A stretch of 64,000 bases of DNA from Jiangella alkaliphila (GTDB taxonomy: Bacteria > Actinomycetota > Actinomycetes > Jiangellales > Jiangellaceae). The stretch covers positions 5,798,001 to 5,862,000 of the forward strand of contig NZ_LT629791.1 of NCBI RefSeq assembly GCF_900105925.1, given 5' to 3'. Under the pieces are notes generated by a model, which made no database searches, had not been told where the DNA came from, and worked only from the letters and a program-made list of their open reading frames with translations. Shown piece by piece: positions 25,210 through 34,014 of this stretch. The position numbers and the translations under genes were made by a program. Every line of letters begins with the position of its first letter. The first letter of the stretch is position 1.

Positions 25210-25638
25210 ATGCAGACTCGCGAACATTCCGTCTACCAGCTTTGGGCAGTCATTGGCGCTGCTGTCACGGGTGCGTTGCTGACAGCGGGCTGTGGAAGTG
25301 GCGATGACTCCACTGCGGCAGCGCCAAGCAGCGAACCAGTGGTACTGCCAACTCACTCGGAGGCTTCGGCGATGGAGGCTCTGGCATCAGGCCAACTCGT
25401 GGAGCGCAGCGGCTGTATCGCGATAGAGACTGATGCTGGCGAGAACTGGCTCGTGCTCTGGCCAGCGGGGTGGACGGCCGAGCGTAGCGAGTCCGCGATC
25501 GTAATTCGTGACTCGACAGGGGTCGAACGGGCAGAAACCGGTAATCACGTTGAACTCGAAGGAGGATGGAGCGACGCATATACGCCGGACCCAGTGTGCG
25601 AGAGCCCTAACGGCGTATGGATCGCATCCGGACGGTAG
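25210..25638 (+). CDS. Lipoprotein with a small domain shared with 35318-35806
   Basis: 142 residues, ATG at 25210. A lipoprotein signal is clear: hydrophobic 'VIGAAVTGALLTAGCGSG' with the lipobox LTAGC. The mature part reads 'GCIAIETDAG...WLVLWPAGWTAE' then 'IVIRDSTGVE..ETGNHVELEGG'. The protein at 35318-35806 carries the same pattern ('GCLALD', 'VTWPHGWSA', 'AVLRDSDGDVVAVEGDTIGLGGG'), so both have one small exported domain of unknown function. Base composition is visibly less GC-rich than the conjugation genes, a hint of separate acquisition. Confidence 0.75.
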   Translation: MQTREHSVYQLWAVIGAAVTGALLTAGCGSGDDSTAAAPSSEPVVLPTHSEASAMEALASGQLVERSGCIAIETDAGENWLVLWPAGWTAERSESAIVIRDSTGVERAETGNHVELEGGWSDAYTPDPVCESPNGVWIASGR

Positions 25639-26790
25639 TCCTTGAGTGCGCTACAAGCGCCTCGAACCCTCGCCCCGAGCCGATCACCACGGCAGCCAAA
25701 TCGACGCCTCGATCGCCGCACGAACGTCGAAGACTGATATATACGATGATCGATAGGCGCTTCCATGATACGTGTCACCAAAATGCTGGCCATAGGCCCA
25801 CGCGTTCCCCGACAGCGGTTCAGTGGTAATCCATGGAGCGCATGGAGGTGACGGCGCGCCCCAATCACGGGACTGGGCGTCCGGACGTATGCGCTGCCGG
25901 GCGGGCATGTCCAAGCCATGACGGTATGGCGCCGCCGCTCTGCGGAGGATCGACCATGTGCTCGCTCAGCCTCCGGCGCTGAGTAGGCAGCCTCGCTGCT
26001 GCCGACCCGTGGTGAGTGACTCGGGCTCGTAGTCCTCGTCGCAGTCCTGTGCTGCAGGCGGTCCTCGAGCTGCTGGCGATCACACGACCAAAGTTGCGAA
26101 GTGACGCCGAAGTCCGGCTTCACCTGCTGGGGCTGCGAGACTGATGTCTCGGGGTATGTCGCTCTCGACCGCTGTCCGCCGCCTGCTCCTCGGCGCGGTC
26201 GTCGACCTCGGGTGCGGACATCGCGGTGACCGCACCGCGGCTCGGCACCCATGCGGTCAGGTCGAAGGGTCCGCCAGTAGAGCACACGGACACTCCAGCA
26301 CCCGCTGCTCCAGGCTAAGGCAGCCCGCATCGCGGCAGCGTCAGGGCAGGTTAGTGGAACCCGTCGGCCGGTCCCAGTCGCGCTCCGTTTCACGGGTAGT
26401 CACCCAGGCGAGGCCCAGATCGGAGTCGCAGACCAGCACCATCTCGTACGGGACGGCGCCCGGTTCGATCCCGTGGGAGATGATCCGGCTGACAGCGACC
26501 GACGAGCTAGGCCGTGACCGCGTCGATTCGCGACGCACGTGCGCATTGATCGTGGCTGCGCGCCGGGGAACGAAGCTGTCGATGGAGCATTCATCGATCC
26601 AGCGACCCTCCGACTGCGAATGATCAGATCATGCGGCCCCGCTCACCTCCCCACCGTCGACCTCGGGACGCCCCCCGGCGTCGACCGTCGCGATTGCTCC
26701 AGACGTCGCCGCATCCGGCGCAGACAGTCGACAGCGGCTGATGATGCGCACCTGGTCCTCGACCTGAGTCGGATCAAGGAGGGCCGGTGA
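25639..26790. other. 1.15 kb without an intact gene
   Basis: Mixed composition with short relics. On the minus strand 26538-26341 reads 'SRIISHGIEPGAVPYEMVLV' and continues 'CDSDLGLAWVTTRETERDWDRPTG', probably the end of a lost protein. Elsewhere I see only competing short frames. It separates the cargo from the conjugation module. Confidence 0.5.
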
Positions 26791-27456
26791 ATGGCAATCG
26801 AGTCCGGCGGTCGGCGGCGGCTGGCCGGCGTTGCCCTGGCGGCAGTTGTCGTGGTGGTGCTGATCGTCGGCGTCGCGGTGTTCGGGCTGACGCGCGGCCC
26901 GAGCGACGATACGTTCGGGTCGAGCCCGCCGACTGGGGCAGGGCCGTCGTGGTCGACGCAGGCCCGGCCGGAGCCCAAGCCGCTGCCGGACACCGCGGAC
27001 CCGGAGGTGTTCGCGCGGCAGGTCGCCCAGGCGTTGTTCACCTGGGACCCCACCAGCGGGGCCGAGCCGGTCGACTATGCGGAGGTGCTGGTCGACGCGG
27101 GCGATCCGACCGGAATGGAGACCGCTGGGCTGGCCTCGGACGTGCGGTCGTACCTGCCCGCCCAGGACGCCTGGGTGGAACTGGCCCGGTACCGTACCCG
27201 GCAATGGCTGGTCATCGACACGCTCACGGTGCCGGATGCGTGGGCCGACGCCGAGGGGCAGGCCGCGCCTGGTCAGCTGCTCCCCGGCACCACCGCCTAC
27301 ACCGTCGCCGGCACCCGCCACCGCGCCGGGACCTGGGACGGCGACCCGGTCGAGACCAGCGAGGAGGTCGCGTTCACGATCTTCCTGACCTGCCGGCCCT
27401 CGTTCGAGCACTGCCGTCTGCTGCGGTTGTCCGAGCTGAACAACCCGCTGCGGTAG
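26791..27456 (+). CDS. VirB8/TcpC-like conjugation protein, paralogue 2
   Basis: 221 residues from ATG 26791 (GGAGGG upstream). A membrane segment lies at about 10-34 ('AGVALAAVVVVVLIVGVAVFGL'), then a Pro-rich linker and a C-terminal domain homologous to 6251-6922 ('VAQALFTWDPTSG', 'YLPAQDAW', end 'RLSELNNPLR'). It opens the conjugation module and is followed 13 bp later by the muralytic enzyme, the normal place for a TcpC/VirB8-type channel protein. The family call rests on topology and context. Confidence 0.7.
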   Translation: MAIESGGRRRLAGVALAAVVVVVLIVGVAVFGLTRGPSDDTFGSSPPTGAGPSWSTQARPEPKPLPDTADPEVFARQVAQALFTWDPTSGAEPVDYAEVLVDAGDPTGMETAGLASDVRSYLPAQDAWVELARYRTRQWLVIDTLTVPDAWADAEGQAAPGQLLPGTTAYTVAGTRHRAGTWDGDPVETSEEVAFTIFLTCRPSFEHCRLLRLSELNNPLR

Positions 27457-27469
27457 GCGCGGACTCGTC

Positions 27470-28705
27470 GTGGTGCGCAAGATCGTTATCGCCATGCTGG
27501 TCGCGGTGCTCGCGTTCGGGCCGGCCGTGGCGCTGCTGGGCAGCGCCGCGCTGAATCCGGCGGCGACCACGGCGTGCCTGCCCGGCGGCGAGGAGCTGAC
27601 GGTCGGGGCGATCCCGGACACGCTGAGCGCCACCACCAGCGACGGGCACCCGGTCACGCTGGACCGGACCCAACTGACACACGCGGCAACGATCATCACT
27701 ATCGGCGCCCGCGTCGACGGCGTCGGCCGTGACGGTGTGGTGATCGCGCTGATAGCGGCGCTGACCGAGTCGAGGCTGCGGATGCTCGCCAACACCGGCG
27801 CCTACCCGGAATCGGGTGACTACCCCAACGACGGCGACGGCTCGGACAACGACTCGCTGGGCCTGTTTCAGATGCGGCCCACAGCCGGGTGGGGCAGCGT
27901 CGCCGACCTCATGAACGCCGAGTATCAGTCGGCCGCGTTCTACGGCGGACCCACCGGCCCCAACCACCCGTCGCCGCCCGGGCTGCTGGACATCCCCGGC
28001 TGGCAGGACATGGACCCTGGCGAGGCCGCCCAGGCCGTCGAGGTGTCCGCCTACCCCGACCGGTACCGCGCCTTCCAGCCGGTCGCCGAGACCATCCTCA
28101 CTACCCTCACCATCGGCAGCGGCGAGCAGCCGGTGCCGGAGGCTGGGCGGGTGGTGTTCCCGCTGCCGGCTGAGACCTGGATCAAGACCAGCGACTTCGG
28201 GCTACGCATCCATCCCATCACCGGCGAGGTGTCCTTCCACAGCGGCACCGACTACGCCGCCACCGAGGCCACCCCAATCCTGGCCGCCGCCGACGGCCGG
28301 GTCGCGTCCACCGACACCACCCCCATCTACGGCGGGCTCATCGTCATCGAGCACACCATCGACGACCAGCCCGTGGCGACCGCGTACGCCCACATCTGGC
28401 CCGAGGACATCCATGTCTCCCCCGGCCAGCTCGTGACCGCCGGACAGCACATCGGCGACGTCGGGTCCGCCGGTCAGTCCACCGGACCGCACCTGCACCT
28501 CGAGGTGCGGCCCGGCGGCCCCGACCAACCACCTGTAGACCCGGTCCCTTGGCTCGCTGGCCATCACCCCGACAGCCTCGACACGCCTGACCAGACGCCC
28601 GGCAGACCCTGCACCCCCCGGGCCGACCCGACGCCAGCTCCCACCCTGGTCGACCCGGTAGGCCGAGCACGTGCCGCCCGGCGCGCGGTCGCCGGCCGAG
28701 CCTGA
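27470..28705 (+). CDS. Exported muralytic enzyme: lysozyme-like plus M23 peptidase
   Basis: 411 residues from GTG 27470. Signal peptide/anchor about 5-30. Residues about 65-205 read like a transglycosylase-type domain ('VIALIAALTESRLRMLANTG', 'SLGLFQMRPTAGWG'; the glutamate in 'TESRL' is the expected catalytic residue). Residues 225-345 are an M23/LytM peptidase: 'FGLRIHPITGEVSFHSGTDY' (H and D metal ligands) and 'GPHLHLEV' (HxH). A Pro-rich tail ends the protein. This is the VirB1-like cell-wall remodelling enzyme that opens peptidoglycan for the conjugation channel; the same two-domain form is common in Gram-positive ICEs. Confidence 0.88.
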   Translation: MVRKIVIAMLVAVLAFGPAVALLGSAALNPAATTACLPGGEELTVGAIPDTLSATTSDGHPVTLDRTQLTHAATIITIGARVDGVGRDGVVIALIAALTESRLRMLANTGAYPESGDYPNDGDGSDNDSLGLFQMRPTAGWGSVADLMNAEYQSAAFYGGPTGPNHPSPPGLLDIPGWQDMDPGEAAQAVEVSAYPDRYRAFQPVAETILTTLTIGSGEQPVPEAGRVVFPLPAETWIKTSDFGLRIHPITGEVSFHSGTDYAATEATPILAAADGRVASTDTTPIYGGLIVIEHTIDDQPVATAYAHIWPEDIHVSPGQLVTAGQHIGDVGSAGQSTGPHLHLEVRPGGPDQPPVDPVPWLAGHHPDSLDTPDQTPGRPCTPRADPTPAPTLVDPVGRARAARRAVAGRA

Positions 28706-28707
28706 CC

Positions 28708-28989
28708 ATGACGCACCGCTTCGTCGACGTGGTCCCCGACTTCGGCGGCGTAGCGGCCACTGAAGACCTCGAACAGATCATCGGCGCACTGCTGACGATC
28801 ACCATCATCACCGCGGTACTCACGCTCATCGCTAGCGCCGCCATTTGGGCCATCGCCGTCGCCCACGGCAATCACCAGGCCGCGGCCCGCGCCCGCACCG
28901 GCACCCTGGTCGCCCTTGCTGCTGCCACGCTCGCCGGCGCTGCCGTCGCCTGGACGAACTGGCTCATCGACCTCGGATCGTCGCTGTGA
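28708..28989 (+). CDS. Small two-span membrane protein (VirB2/pilin-like)
   Basis: 93 residues starting 3 nt after the M23 gene's stop. Two hydrophobic segments, about 25-48 ('IIGALLTITIITAVLTLIASAAIWAIA') and 66-86, are joined by a short polar loop ('HGNHQAAARARTG'). Same size, topology and order as the DUF6112-like protein encoded by 30370-30741. Small two-span proteins at this position in type IV systems are pilin or channel subunits. No processing signal is visible. Assignment is by topology and context. Confidence 0.65.
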   Translation: MTHRFVDVVPDFGGVAATEDLEQIIGALLTITIITAVLTLIASAAIWAIAVAHGNHQAAARARTGTLVALAAATLAGAAVAWTNWLIDLGSSL

Positions 28990-29040
28990 CCCGACGGAGC
29001 AGCCCAGCCCACTGCGCGCGGCGGCACGACACGCGGCGTC

Positions 29041-29187
29041 TCAGCGACGCCCACGGATCAGGATCTCCAAGACAAGGCGAGCATCGCGGCGCCGAGCCCC
29101 CGTGCCCGACCAGATGGCGGTCGCCACGACGGCGAAGACCAGCAAGATCCACGCGCCGACGCTCCCGACCGCGACGGCGGTTGTCAC
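29041..29187 (-). CDS. Small single-span membrane protein overlapping the upstream gene
   Basis: 48 residues. Its GTG (29187-29185) overlaps the stop of the larger minus-strand gene (GTGA). The sequence has one clear membrane span ('VGAWILLVFAVVATAIW') followed by a basic tail ('GARRRDARLVLEILIRGRR'). The tight overlap and the clean span support it as real. Function unknown. Confidence 0.55.
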   Translation of the reverse strand: MTTAVAVGSVGAWILLVFAVVATAIWSGTGARRRDARLVLEILIRGRR

Positions 29188-30107
29188 GGCTTGTCGCCGG
29201 GCACCGTGACCTGGTGGCGCAGGAACAGCCGCACACCGGGGTCATCAATTGCCTTCAGCCCTATCGAGTACGTCGGGCTGAGCCTGGAGCTGCCACCATC
29301 GAACACGCGCAGCGGCAACCCACAGCGTGGAGCCGTGAGCAGGTCGATCACGGTGGTGTGGTCGGGTCCGTCGAACCATTCGATGTGGATCTCCGCACCG
29401 TCCAGAGCTGGGTTGATCCACATGTCCACGCAGGTAGAGGGAGCGCCGTAGTGGAAGACCGCGTTCCGGCGGATGAGCCCGCTGATCAACCGAGCCACCT
29501 GTCGGCGATGTGATCCATAACGGGTGTAGAGACTGTCGAACAGGCGCAGCTGACGAAGTTCGCGGGGGTGAAGCCGTTCGGGTGACGTCCTCCACAACGC
29601 GAGATAGCCCGCGGCGTCCAGTTCGTCGGTCCATCCCGCAAGACAGCGGCGCCATCGCGCGGGCGCCGTTCCCTCGATGATGAGCCGCCCAGGACGGTCC
29701 AACCGACCTAGGGCGATCTGTCGGTGACCGACCTCAACAGGCCGTAGCCCGGGTGCTCCTCCCACTTCCGGGTCACTGGGGCGGTAGGCCGGCAGGAACC
29801 GCCGGATGAGGTCGGGCAATGTCGCGTCAGCGACCGACACCACGAGGGCATCCGAACGTGGGCTGATCCGTATAAGCCCGAAGACGTGCAACGCGGCCGA
29901 TCCATCAGCTTCGGTTGACTGAGGCGAGATCCCGTAGGCGCGGGTCGCGAAGAGCTCGAACTCGAAGTCCGCTTGCGCAAGTGCCGCGTCTGGAATCCAC
30001 GGCGTGCCCGGTGCCAGCGCGCGCAGTTCGTTGCGCGCACGCATCAACCTTTCACGCGTGTAGGCGCAGCGGCGCTGTGCGATGGCGATCTCGACGGCGG
30101 CAGACAT
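29184..30107 (-). CDS. Unknown soluble protein, antiparallel to the conjugation genes
   Basis: 307 residues from ATG 30107 (GGAGGAG directly upstream); a longer start at 30152 lacks a site. No signal peptide or membrane span. Segments such as 'IPDAALAQADFEFELFATRAYG', 'RLIIEGTAPARWRRCLAGW' and 'DMWINPALDGAEIHIEWFDGPDHTTVIDLL' are ordered and protein-like, but I recognise no family. It runs against the direction of the conjugation module and is coupled to the small membrane protein at 29041-29187. It may be a cargo or control pair inserted between the two pilin-like genes. Confidence 0.65.
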   Translation of the reverse strand: MSAAVEIAIAQRRCAYTRERLMRARNELRALAPGTPWIPDAALAQADFEFELFATRAYGISPQSTEADGSAALHVFGLIRISPRSDALVVSVADATLPDLIRRFLPAYRPSDPEVGGAPGLRPVEVGHRQIALGRLDRPGRLIIEGTAPARWRRCLAGWTDELDAAGYLALWRTSPERLHPRELRQLRLFDSLYTRYGSHRRQVARLISGLIRRNAVFHYGAPSTCVDMWINPALDGAEIHIEWFDGPDHTTVIDLLTAPRCGLPLRVFDGGSSRLSPTYSIGLKAIDDPGVRLFLRHQVTVPGDKP

Positions 30108-30369
30108 GACTCCTCCAACGTGGCGCCGCCCGGCCGGCGGGTTGGTGGTCATGAATCACTGCGGTGCATCCGTCGCGTGAATCCGGGCCTACCCGGCACC
30201 CCTACGCTGGCCACGATCCGGGAAACGTGGCCGTAGGCGAAGCGATCGTTTCACGGTACCACCGGGCGTGTCGGCGCGACGTACGCATGGACGGCTGGGC
30301 ACGGACGGATCTGCTCGCGCCGCCAAGCTGGGTCGGCCCATGGCGGGAACCGCGGCGCACCAGGCCGGT

Positions 30370-30741
30370 GTGAGCGAACCATGGTTCTTTCGAAGCGGCC
30401 CGCTGACTGGCGCCTCGGTGCTGTCCGGCGTGGGGTTGGCGCTGCGCGTGGTGTCGGCATGGGTGCCGATGGACATCAGCATCGACCCGAACAGCACCGG
30501 ACTGCCCGGGATCGCCCAGCTGCGCACGATCGTGGGTGCGGGGATGACGATCGGGCTGGTTCTGTCGGTGCTGGCGTTGATCGTGTCGGCGGTGGTGTGG
30601 GGATTCGGGTCGAACAGCGCGAACCCGCACCTGGCCGGGCGGGGGAAGGTGGGTGTGCTGGTGGCGTGCGGCGCGGCGATCATCTGTGGCGCCAGCGTCA
30701 CGTTGATCAATTTCTTCTGGGATGTGGGCCAGGGCATATGA
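30370..30741 (+). CDS. DUF6112-like small membrane protein (VirB2/pilin-like)
   Basis: About 123 residues from GTG 30370; starts at ATG 30340 or ATG 30469 are also possible. The conserved part is the last 90 residues: 'DISIDPNSTGLPGIAQL', a span ('GLVLSVLALIVSAVVWGFGSNS'), a loop, a second span ('VGVLVACGAAIICGASVTLINFF'), and the typical ending 'WDVGQGI'. This matches DUF6112-type proteins that precede the VirB6-like gene in actinobacterial ICEs. The stop overlaps the next ATG (ATGA). Confidence 0.7.
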   Translation: MSEPWFFRSGPLTGASVLSGVGLALRVVSAWVPMDISIDPNSTGLPGIAQLRTIVGAGMTIGLVLSVLALIVSAVVWGFGSNSANPHLAGRGKVGVLVACGAAIICGASVTLINFFWDVGQGI

Positions 30742-32327
30742 GCCCCGTCGAGACCCCGACCGGGACGCGCTCCGGCGCCGGCCTACGCGCCGGGGTGTGC
30801 GATGTCCCGGTGATCTCGGCGGTGTGCGACACCGTCGGTGAGGGCGCCGCCACGCTGGTGACTGCGCCGTTCGAGTGGCTGGCCACCGCGATGGGGCAGG
30901 CCGCCGGGACGCTGGTGGAGGCGGTGTGGTCGGTGATCGACACGACCACGCTCGTCGACGTGCGCTCGCCGGGGTATCTGGCCGTCTACAACCTGCTGTT
31001 CGGGTTGGCGGTGCTGCTGACGCTGGTGTTCTTCTGCTTCCAGGTCATCACCGGCCTGGTGCGCAGGGACCCGACCGCGTTGTCCCGCGCCGGCCTGGGG
31101 GTGGCGAAGGCGGTGCTGGGCGGGTTCCTCGCGATCACGTTGACCGGTCTGTTGCTGGAGATCACCGACCAGCTGGCCGTGGGGATCGTGCAGGCCGCGG
31201 GGACCTCGATGGCTGAATTGGGTGAGCGGGTGGTGCTGCTGACCGCCGCGCTGGCCACCGTCGACGCGACCGCGGCCGGGATGAGCGTGGTCATCGTGCT
31301 CGTGCTGTCCGGGCTGGCGATCGTGGCCGCGGTCGCGGTGTGGTTCTCCCTGTTGATCCGCAAGGCGCTGCTGTTGGTGGCGATCGTGTTCGCGCCGGTC
31401 GCGCTGGCCGGGTCGTCGTGGGACGCCACCCGCGGATGGCTGGCCCGCTGGGCCACGTTCGTGGTCGCGCTGATCGTGTCCAAGCTCGTCCTGGTGGTGA
31501 TCTTCCTGGTCGCCGTCACTCAGGTGAGTTCGCCGATCGAGGGGGATCTGGCGTCGATCTCCGACCCGATCACCGGGGTCGCGCTGCTGATGCTCGCCGC
31601 GTTCGCGCCGTACCTGAGCTACAAGATGATCTCCTTCGCCGGGATCGACGCGCACCAGGCCACCGCCAGCGAGCAGGAGGCGAAGGGCGCGGTCCTGCCC
31701 CGCCCGGCGATCATGGCCGGTCTCGGCGGCCGCACAGCGGCCGCAATCCTGACCAACCGCCTCGGCGGGTCCGGCCGTGCCGCTCAGCAGCAGGCGGCGC
31801 GACCCGGCGGCGGCGCGTCCGCGGCCGGTGCTCCAGATCGGGCTTCCACCAGCGTCGGTCCCGGCGGTACCGCCGCGGCAGCGCCAGGACCAGACGGTGC
31901 GACGCAGACCGGACCGGCGAACGAGCGCGGGTCGGCGGGAGGCGGCCCCGCCACCGGCAACGACGCCAGCGACGAGCGACGACCCGGAGGCACCGACAGA
32001 ACGGGCGAGACCGGCGATGGCGCAGCGGGGCCAGACAGACCGAGCCACGGGGAGCCCGCCGACCGGCATCGCGGACAACCGGCGCCGGGACCGGCCGGCT
32101 GGCATCCCGCGGGCCGGAACCCCGGCGATGCGGCCGGGCCGGCCGGCTGGCACCCCGCGAACAGAGCCGAGCCGGCCCGACCCGACGCGGGCATCCCAGC
32201 GGCGTCAGACGCCAGCGACGGAGGCTCGAGCGGGTCGAAGATTCCGGCTGCAGGACCACCAGCTGGTCGTGACCCGGCGCCGCAAGTGCTGCCCGACCTA
32301 TCTACAGGTGGCGAGGGCTCCCGATGA
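30738..32327 (+). CDS. VirB6/TrbL-like polytopic conjugation protein
   Basis: 529 residues, ATG at 30738 overlapping the previous stop. At least six membrane segments between about residues 75 and 310 ('NLLFGLAVLLTLVFFCFQVITGLV', 'AKAVLGGFLAITLTGLLLEI', 'SVVIVLVLSGLAIVAAVAVWFSLLI', 'LLLVAIVFAPVALAG', 'FVVALIVSKLVLVVIFLVAV', 'GVALLMLAAFAPYL'). A 'SYKMISFAGIDAHQ' segment follows, then a 200-residue Gly/Pro/Ala-rich cytoplasmic tail with near-repeats of 'AGWHPA'. This layout is that of the VirB6-type inner-membrane channel protein. The tail is unusually long and low in complexity. Confidence 0.8.
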   Translation: MSPVETPTGTRSGAGLRAGVCDVPVISAVCDTVGEGAATLVTAPFEWLATAMGQAAGTLVEAVWSVIDTTTLVDVRSPGYLAVYNLLFGLAVLLTLVFFCFQVITGLVRRDPTALSRAGLGVAKAVLGGFLAITLTGLLLEITDQLAVGIVQAAGTSMAELGERVVLLTAALATVDATAAGMSVVIVLVLSGLAIVAAVAVWFSLLIRKALLLVAIVFAPVALAGSSWDATRGWLARWATFVVALIVSKLVLVVIFLVAVTQVSSPIEGDLASISDPITGVALLMLAAFAPYLSYKMISFAGIDAHQATASEQEAKGAVLPRPAIMAGLGGRTAAAILTNRLGGSGRAAQQQAARPGGGASAAGAPDRASTSVGPGGTAAAAPGPDGATQTGPANERGSAGGGPATGNDASDERRPGGTDRTGETGDGAAGPDRPSHGEPADRHRGQPAPGPAGWHPAGRNPGDAAGPAGWHPANRAEPARPDAGIPAASDASDGGSSGSKIPAAGPPAGRDPAPQVLPDLSTGGEGSR

Positions 32328-33787
32328 CCGGGCAAACTCCCGACAGCGGCGCAGGCCCAGCGCCGGTGTCGTTCTCCCGGCTGTCGCGTCGCGGTGTCCT
32401 GCTCGGCCTTTCCCTGCCGCGACTGCTCGCCGTCGCCGTCAGCGTGGCAACGATGGTGACCGCGCTCTACCTCGGCGGAGGCACCCTGCTCGCGCTCGCC
32501 ACGCCGGTCTGGGTGGGCGGTTTGGTGCTGGCATGGGTGCCAGCCGGCGGGCGGACGCTGGTCGAATGGATCCCGGTCACCGGACGGTGGGTCTGGCGCG
32601 CGAGTGCCGGCCAGCTGGTGTACCGGCGCCGGGTTGTGCGGCCTCGTCCGGCCGGGACCCTCGCGCTGCCCGGCGACGCGGCCAGCCTGCGCGAGTACGT
32701 CGACCCCACCACCGGCACCGCGATGATCCACGACCCGCACGCCCGCACCCTGACCGCCGTCTGCCAGATCGAACACCCCTCGTTCGTGCTGCTCGACGCC
32801 GCCGAACAGCAACGCCGCGTCAACGCCTGGGGAAGGGTGCTGGCGACCTGCTGCCGGTCCGGGCGGCTCGCCACCCTCCAGGTCTGCGAACGGACCCTGC
32901 CCGACAGCGGCAGCGGCCTGTCCGACTGGTGGCAACGGCACGGCAGCGACGACGACTCCTGGGCCGCCACCACCTACCGCGACCTGATCGCGCGCGCCGG
33001 CCCCGCCGGCGAACGCCACGCCACCACCATCTCCATCGCCCTGGACCTCGCGACCGCGGCCCGCCAGATCCGCGCCGCAGGCGGCGGCCTGCGCGGCGCC
33101 GCCGCCGTGCTGCGGCAGGAGATGACCACCCTCACCGCCGCCCTGCGCGCGGCCGACCTCACCCCCACCGGATGGCTCGACCCCGGCCAGGTCGCCGTCA
33201 TCCTCCGCTCCGCCTACGACCCCGCCGTCGCGGCAGCACTCGACCGGCACGGCCACCTCGGCCACGACCTGGCCACCGCCGGTCCGGTCGCCGTCACCGA
33301 AACCTGGGACCGCCTGCACAGCGACACCGGCCACCACGCCGTCCTCTGGATCAGCGAATGGCCCCGCACCGCGGTCTACCCCGGCTTTCTCGCTCCGTTG
33401 CTGCTCACCAGCAACACGCGACGGACGCTGTCGCTGCTCTACACACCCGTGCGCGTCGACCAAGCCGCCCGCGACCTACGACGCCGCCGCACCGAACACC
33501 TCTCCGACGCCGCCCACCGGGCCCGGCTCGGTCAGATCGACGACCCCGCCCACACCGCCGAGTACCACGACATCCTCCAACAAGAAGCCGAGCTCACCGC
33601 CGGGCACGGCATCCTCCGCTACACCGGCCTCATCGCCATCACCGCCACCACCCCCGACCAGCTCGACACCGCCATCGCCGACATCGAACAAGCCGCCATC
33701 CAAGCCAGCTGCGAAACCCGCCTCCTGTCCGGACAACAAGCACAAGCCTTCACAGCGGCGGCACTTCCCCTTTGCCGATCGAGCTAA
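32324..33787 (+). CDS. SCO6880-family conjugation protein
   Basis: 487 residues, ATG at 32324 overlapping the VirB6-like stop. Two membrane segments near residues 35-75 ('LLAVAVSVATMVTALYLGGG', 'LLALATPVWVGGLVLAWV'), then a 400-residue soluble region without Walker motifs. It contains 'HPSFVLLDAAEQQRRVNAWGRVLATCCR', 'LRRRRTEHLSDAAHRARLGQ' and 'GLIAITATTPDQLDTAIADIEQAA'. This matches SCO6880-type proteins, which resemble the N-terminal part of VirB4 ATPases and lie just before the ATPase gene. Here the ATPase gene is 3.7 kb away because cargo has come in between. Confidence 0.78.
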   Translation: MTGQTPDSGAGPAPVSFSRLSRRGVLLGLSLPRLLAVAVSVATMVTALYLGGGTLLALATPVWVGGLVLAWVPAGGRTLVEWIPVTGRWVWRASAGQLVYRRRVVRPRPAGTLALPGDAASLREYVDPTTGTAMIHDPHARTLTAVCQIEHPSFVLLDAAEQQRRVNAWGRVLATCCRSGRLATLQVCERTLPDSGSGLSDWWQRHGSDDDSWAATTYRDLIARAGPAGERHATTISIALDLATAARQIRAAGGGLRGAAAVLRQEMTTLTAALRAADLTPTGWLDPGQVAVILRSAYDPAVAAALDRHGHLGHDLATAGPVAVTETWDRLHSDTGHHAVLWISEWPRTAVYPGFLAPLLLTSNTRRTLSLLYTPVRVDQAARDLRRRRTEHLSDAAHRARLGQIDDPAHTAEYHDILQQEAELTAGHGILRYTGLIAITATTPDQLDTAIADIEQAAIQASCETRLLSGQQAQAFTAAALPLCRSS

Positions 33788-33979
33788 CCCCGTACTCCCA
33801 CGACCTCGACGTCCGATCCACACACCCGGTCGACGCATGCCGTGCCTTAGCGAACCTCCTCTCTGGGGCGGCCGCAGCTCATAGCGACGACACAGAACCT
33901 CGACACTGGGCCGCAGCCGTCGATCACTCCGCTGTCGTGGCAACCGGAGACACCCATTGCAATCACGGCACATCTCGCG
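33788..33979. other. Intergenic junction between conjugation module and inserted cargo
   Basis: About 190 bp after the SCO6880 stop. No gene seen. GC content starts to fall here towards the protease gene. Confidence 0.4.
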
Positions 33980-33996
33980 TAGGTTGATTCAACCTA
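33980..33996. promoter_or_regulatory. 17-bp perfect palindrome upstream of trypsin-like protease
   Basis: TAGGTTGA-T-TCAACCTA ends 18 bp before the start at 34015. It is a typical size for a homodimeric repressor site; no matching regulator gene is next to it. Confidence 0.5.
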
Positions 33997-34014
33997 AATT
34001 GCATGGGGGGCGAC

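Noticed and set aside
31784..33463. Long minus-strand open frame opposite the VirB6-like and SCO6880 genes
   Set aside because: Shadow composition, no ribosome binding site, and it lies across two well-supported plus-strand genes.
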